Positions 62,137-64,000 of a DNA stretch of 64,000 bases are shown here, in pieces. The position numbers and the translations under genes were made by a program. Numbering within the stretch: the stretch's first letter is position 1; every line of letters starts with the position of its first letter. The DNA lies in NCBI GenBank assembly GCA_963978545.1, contig OZ021722.1:13107801-13171800 (forward strand), written 5' to 3'. Under the pieces are notes generated by a model. That model had not been told where the DNA came from. It saw nothing but the letters and a program-made list of their open reading frames with translations, and did not search any database. This DNA comes from Linyphia triangularis (lineage: Eukaryota > Arthropoda > Arachnida > Araneae > Linyphiidae).

Positions 62137-62142
62137 AATAAA
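62137..62142 (+). promoter_or_regulatory. Polyadenylation signal of solo LTR L2
   Basis: AATAAA 57 bp before the end of the LTR, conserved in L1. Confidence 0.65.
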
Positions 62143-62222
62143 TTTCTGCAAGTTTTGATCTGCTTTGGCTTCAAATCTTTCGAGCCCGTCCACGCAACAA
62201 TATATATAAAGGTCAATTGTTT

Positions 62223-62227
62223 AAAAA

Positions 62228-62296
<69 letters not shown>
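62223..62296. repeat. A run followed by (AT)n
   Basis: 23 A then about 51 bp of AT dinucleotide, just right of L2. Confidence 0.97.
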
Positions 62297-62299
<3 letters not shown>

Positions 62300-63475
62300 A
62301 CATCTGTGTGAGTCAATATCTGGATTAAAACTGGATTGGTTTACCATGCTGTTGTTCAATCGTTAAACCGTCAAAGAATACAACCGAACAATTCAATTGT
62401 TGCTAATAATTGAGTGACTTGATTGTTCCCCTCTCTACCTCTGAAGCTTCTATAACATTTTTCTTGGCTTAGACTCTCGACCAACGTCCACGGCTCACTT
62501 GTGGATCGCGGTCCATAGGGTTGGGAACAGCTGCATTAAAATAATTCACAAAATTTACAATATAACTAATCATTTCGAAAATCAGTTCTAAGAAACATTT
62601 TAAGCGATCTCAGTACAATAATTTCTGAATTTATTGAAATCGAGTCAATTAATCACTCACATTTCACAAACACACACACACAAAAAAATACATCCGAAAT
62701 CATCCCAAAAAAAAACTATCAAAACAAAAAAAATAAAAGACATTTTCCACTCCATTAGTCTAAGTAGAAATGCTAACTGAAAACCACAACAAACAAAACA
62801 TCCATCACCCACTAAAATATATCTTAATTTCTTTCTTTCCGGTAAACAAAAGCAGAAAAAAAAAACTATTTCGTATAAATCAAAGCAGGTTTCCACAAAT
62901 GAAGTTGCCGCCAGAAAAATTTCCAAAAGCGACGACACTGTCAAACCCAGACCCGGGAATGATTTGTGTCAAGAGCTAGAATGAGCCATTTCCAAGATTG
63001 CGCGCTGCGGAAAGGAAGGAAATTCCGCAAACTTCCAACGTACAAATCTTCCGTTTCCGTAAGGTCTTTACCTGAAATTTGTTCTGCAATGGACAGAAGA
63101 CGGAAGTGTCACGTCAGAAACACAACGTTCGAATAAAGTTGAAGAGATAATCCAATCTGCATTTGGCAGACATCATTTGATGTCCATAAAAGTTTGAATT
63201 GGCTGTCGCCATTTTGGTTTCTGGCTGCAAAAAAGGGAAGCTCTTATAAAATAGTCGAAGGTGTTTCGAAAGATGTTAACTCTAGTAACTGAAAACTATA
63301 CTCCTTTTCAAATCGATAATATTTTGTGGAAATTCATAGTTGTTCCCTTTTATGAAAGAAGGATCACCATTTTTTGAGAAAATTACTTCAGAGCGATAAG
63401 TCAAAATGAAATATTTTTACCATCGAGAATTTTTTTTCCTAATGCAAATTTTTGGTACATTATATTTCTAGTTTA
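62297..63475. other. Unique sequence with a GC-richer island
   Basis: 62900-63240 is GC-richer and contains CTGTCGCCATTTTGGTTTCT. No gene recognised. Confidence 0.3.
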
Positions 63476-63483
63476 GTTTTGAA

Positions 63484-63818
63484 CATCGATATAGATTAAC
63501 AACTGGATAGACTGCTTAACGCTGAGAAAATGTAGCCGTTGCCAGATGCCATTGGTGGGATAAAAAATACGGATTGCCGAGGATTGAAAATAAAATTTTG
63601 GGTTGTACACAGCAGAAATGTCAATAGTAGACCTTTATTAGTAATAATGTGCAAAAAAATAAGTACTCTAACACTTTACAAGGATTTTTGCATTCCTATC
63701 CAACTATAAAAGTGAACTGTGATTGGTTAACCATCCCACCAGCTTCGCAATCTTCGGCGCGTTTTTCTCTTTGCATTGACAATGGAGCAGTCTATCCAGT
63801 TGTTTATCTATATCGATG
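63484..63818. mobile_element. Family D transposon, copy D2, with 8-bp TSD
   Basis: 335 bp flanked by the exact 8-bp duplication GTTTTGAA (63476-63483 and 63819-63826). The inverted ends are CATCGATATAGATTAACAAC (left) and TGTTTATCTATATCGATG (right), extended inward by the AACTGGATAGACTGC block. CA termini with an 8-bp duplication fit hAT or P-type elements. Non-coding. Confidence 0.9.
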
Positions 63819-63826
63819 GTTTTGAA

Positions 63827-64000
63827 ATCACTTAAACCTTGGTTAGTGGCGCAGTTGACAAATGTAACCCTATATCAAGATTTTAATAGATGACAGCCCC
63901 ATCTATTGAGAATATTTAAAAAATATTTATTTTAATATTTGCTTTATTCTGTTCAATAATGTTGTGTTTTTTAATTAAAATACTCACTTACTTTGATATC
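63827..64000. other. Unique sequence at the window end
   Basis: AT-rich with no recognised feature. Confidence 0.3.

Larger units (their letters stand above)
61461..62199 (+). mobile_element. Solo LTR, copy L2
   Basis: 739 bp beginning TGTTACGAATTTTTG and ending CGTCCACGCAACA. It inserted into an (AT)n tract (ATAT on both sides). It carries TATATAAG at 61859-61866 and AATAAA at 62137-62142, dividing it into U3, R and U5. The ends are complete TG...CA. No internal domain is adjacent on either side. Confidence 0.92.

Noticed and set aside
61217..62533. An older hAT element surrounding solo LTR L2 (CAGCATTTCCCAGC ... GGGAACAGCTG)
   Set aside because: The inverted ends match only partly and I found no 8-bp duplication, so I mention it only as a possibility.

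Overview
The window looks like intergenic or intronic DNA from an arthropod nuclear genome. It is very AT-rich, with long A/T runs, microsatellites, dispersed transposons of many superfamilies and tRNA-derived SINEs, and no prokaryotic gene layout. The repeat mix suggests a chelicerate, probably a spider, but that is an impression from the repeat families and not a demonstrated assignment. I found no intact host protein-coding gene and no bona fide tRNA or rRNA gene. The only recognisable coding sequences belong to dead mobile elements: a Tc1-like transposase (48038-49076), a second Tc1-like fragment (44612-44830) and the C-terminal part of a CR1/Jockey-like non-LTR reverse transcriptase (10622-17158, in three pieces).

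Layout. 1-10600: a cluster of about 0.75 kb 'family A' repeats, one palindromic MITE, TTAA-flanked elements, and a dimeric SINE with one shared target-site duplication (TSD). 10600-17160: a reverse-transcriptase fragment split by a TA-flanked palindromic MITE and then by a huge (TAAAA)n array (931 perfect units, 4655 bp) that runs into (AAAT)n. 17160-36000: mostly unique AT-rich DNA with a second SINE pair (19046-19421), a repeat 'K' copy with an internal microsatellite expansion (about 21995-22745), a hAT-type element with an exact 8-bp TSD (24854-25637), and scattered GC-richer islands. 36160-40600: a piggyBac-like MITE and a 2.2 kb satellite with 20-bp and 18-bp monomers in a higher-order pattern. 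40940-45660: the inverted second copy of K carrying a SINE whose empty site is readable in the first copy, two mariner-type MITEs, a family A copy, and a Tc1-like element with a SINE inside it. 45850-47085: two related tandem arrays (about 140 bp and 120 bp units). 47769-49322: a decayed Tc1 transposon. 50946-51604: a third palindromic MITE. 54802-58570: several TTAA-flanked MITEs and one more SINE. 60270-62199: two opposite solo LTRs of one family with 4-bp TSDs. 63484-63818: an element with an exact 8-bp TSD related to one at 33052.

Nothing here works together as a pathway. What the window records is an insertion history: nested insertions, empty sites and TSDs let several events be ordered. 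The most interesting signals are the 4.7 kb pentanucleotide array that appears to have started inside a retrotransposon reading frame, the apparent origin and remobilisation of a dimeric SINE, and the abundant unassigned family A repeat (11 copies in 64 kb).
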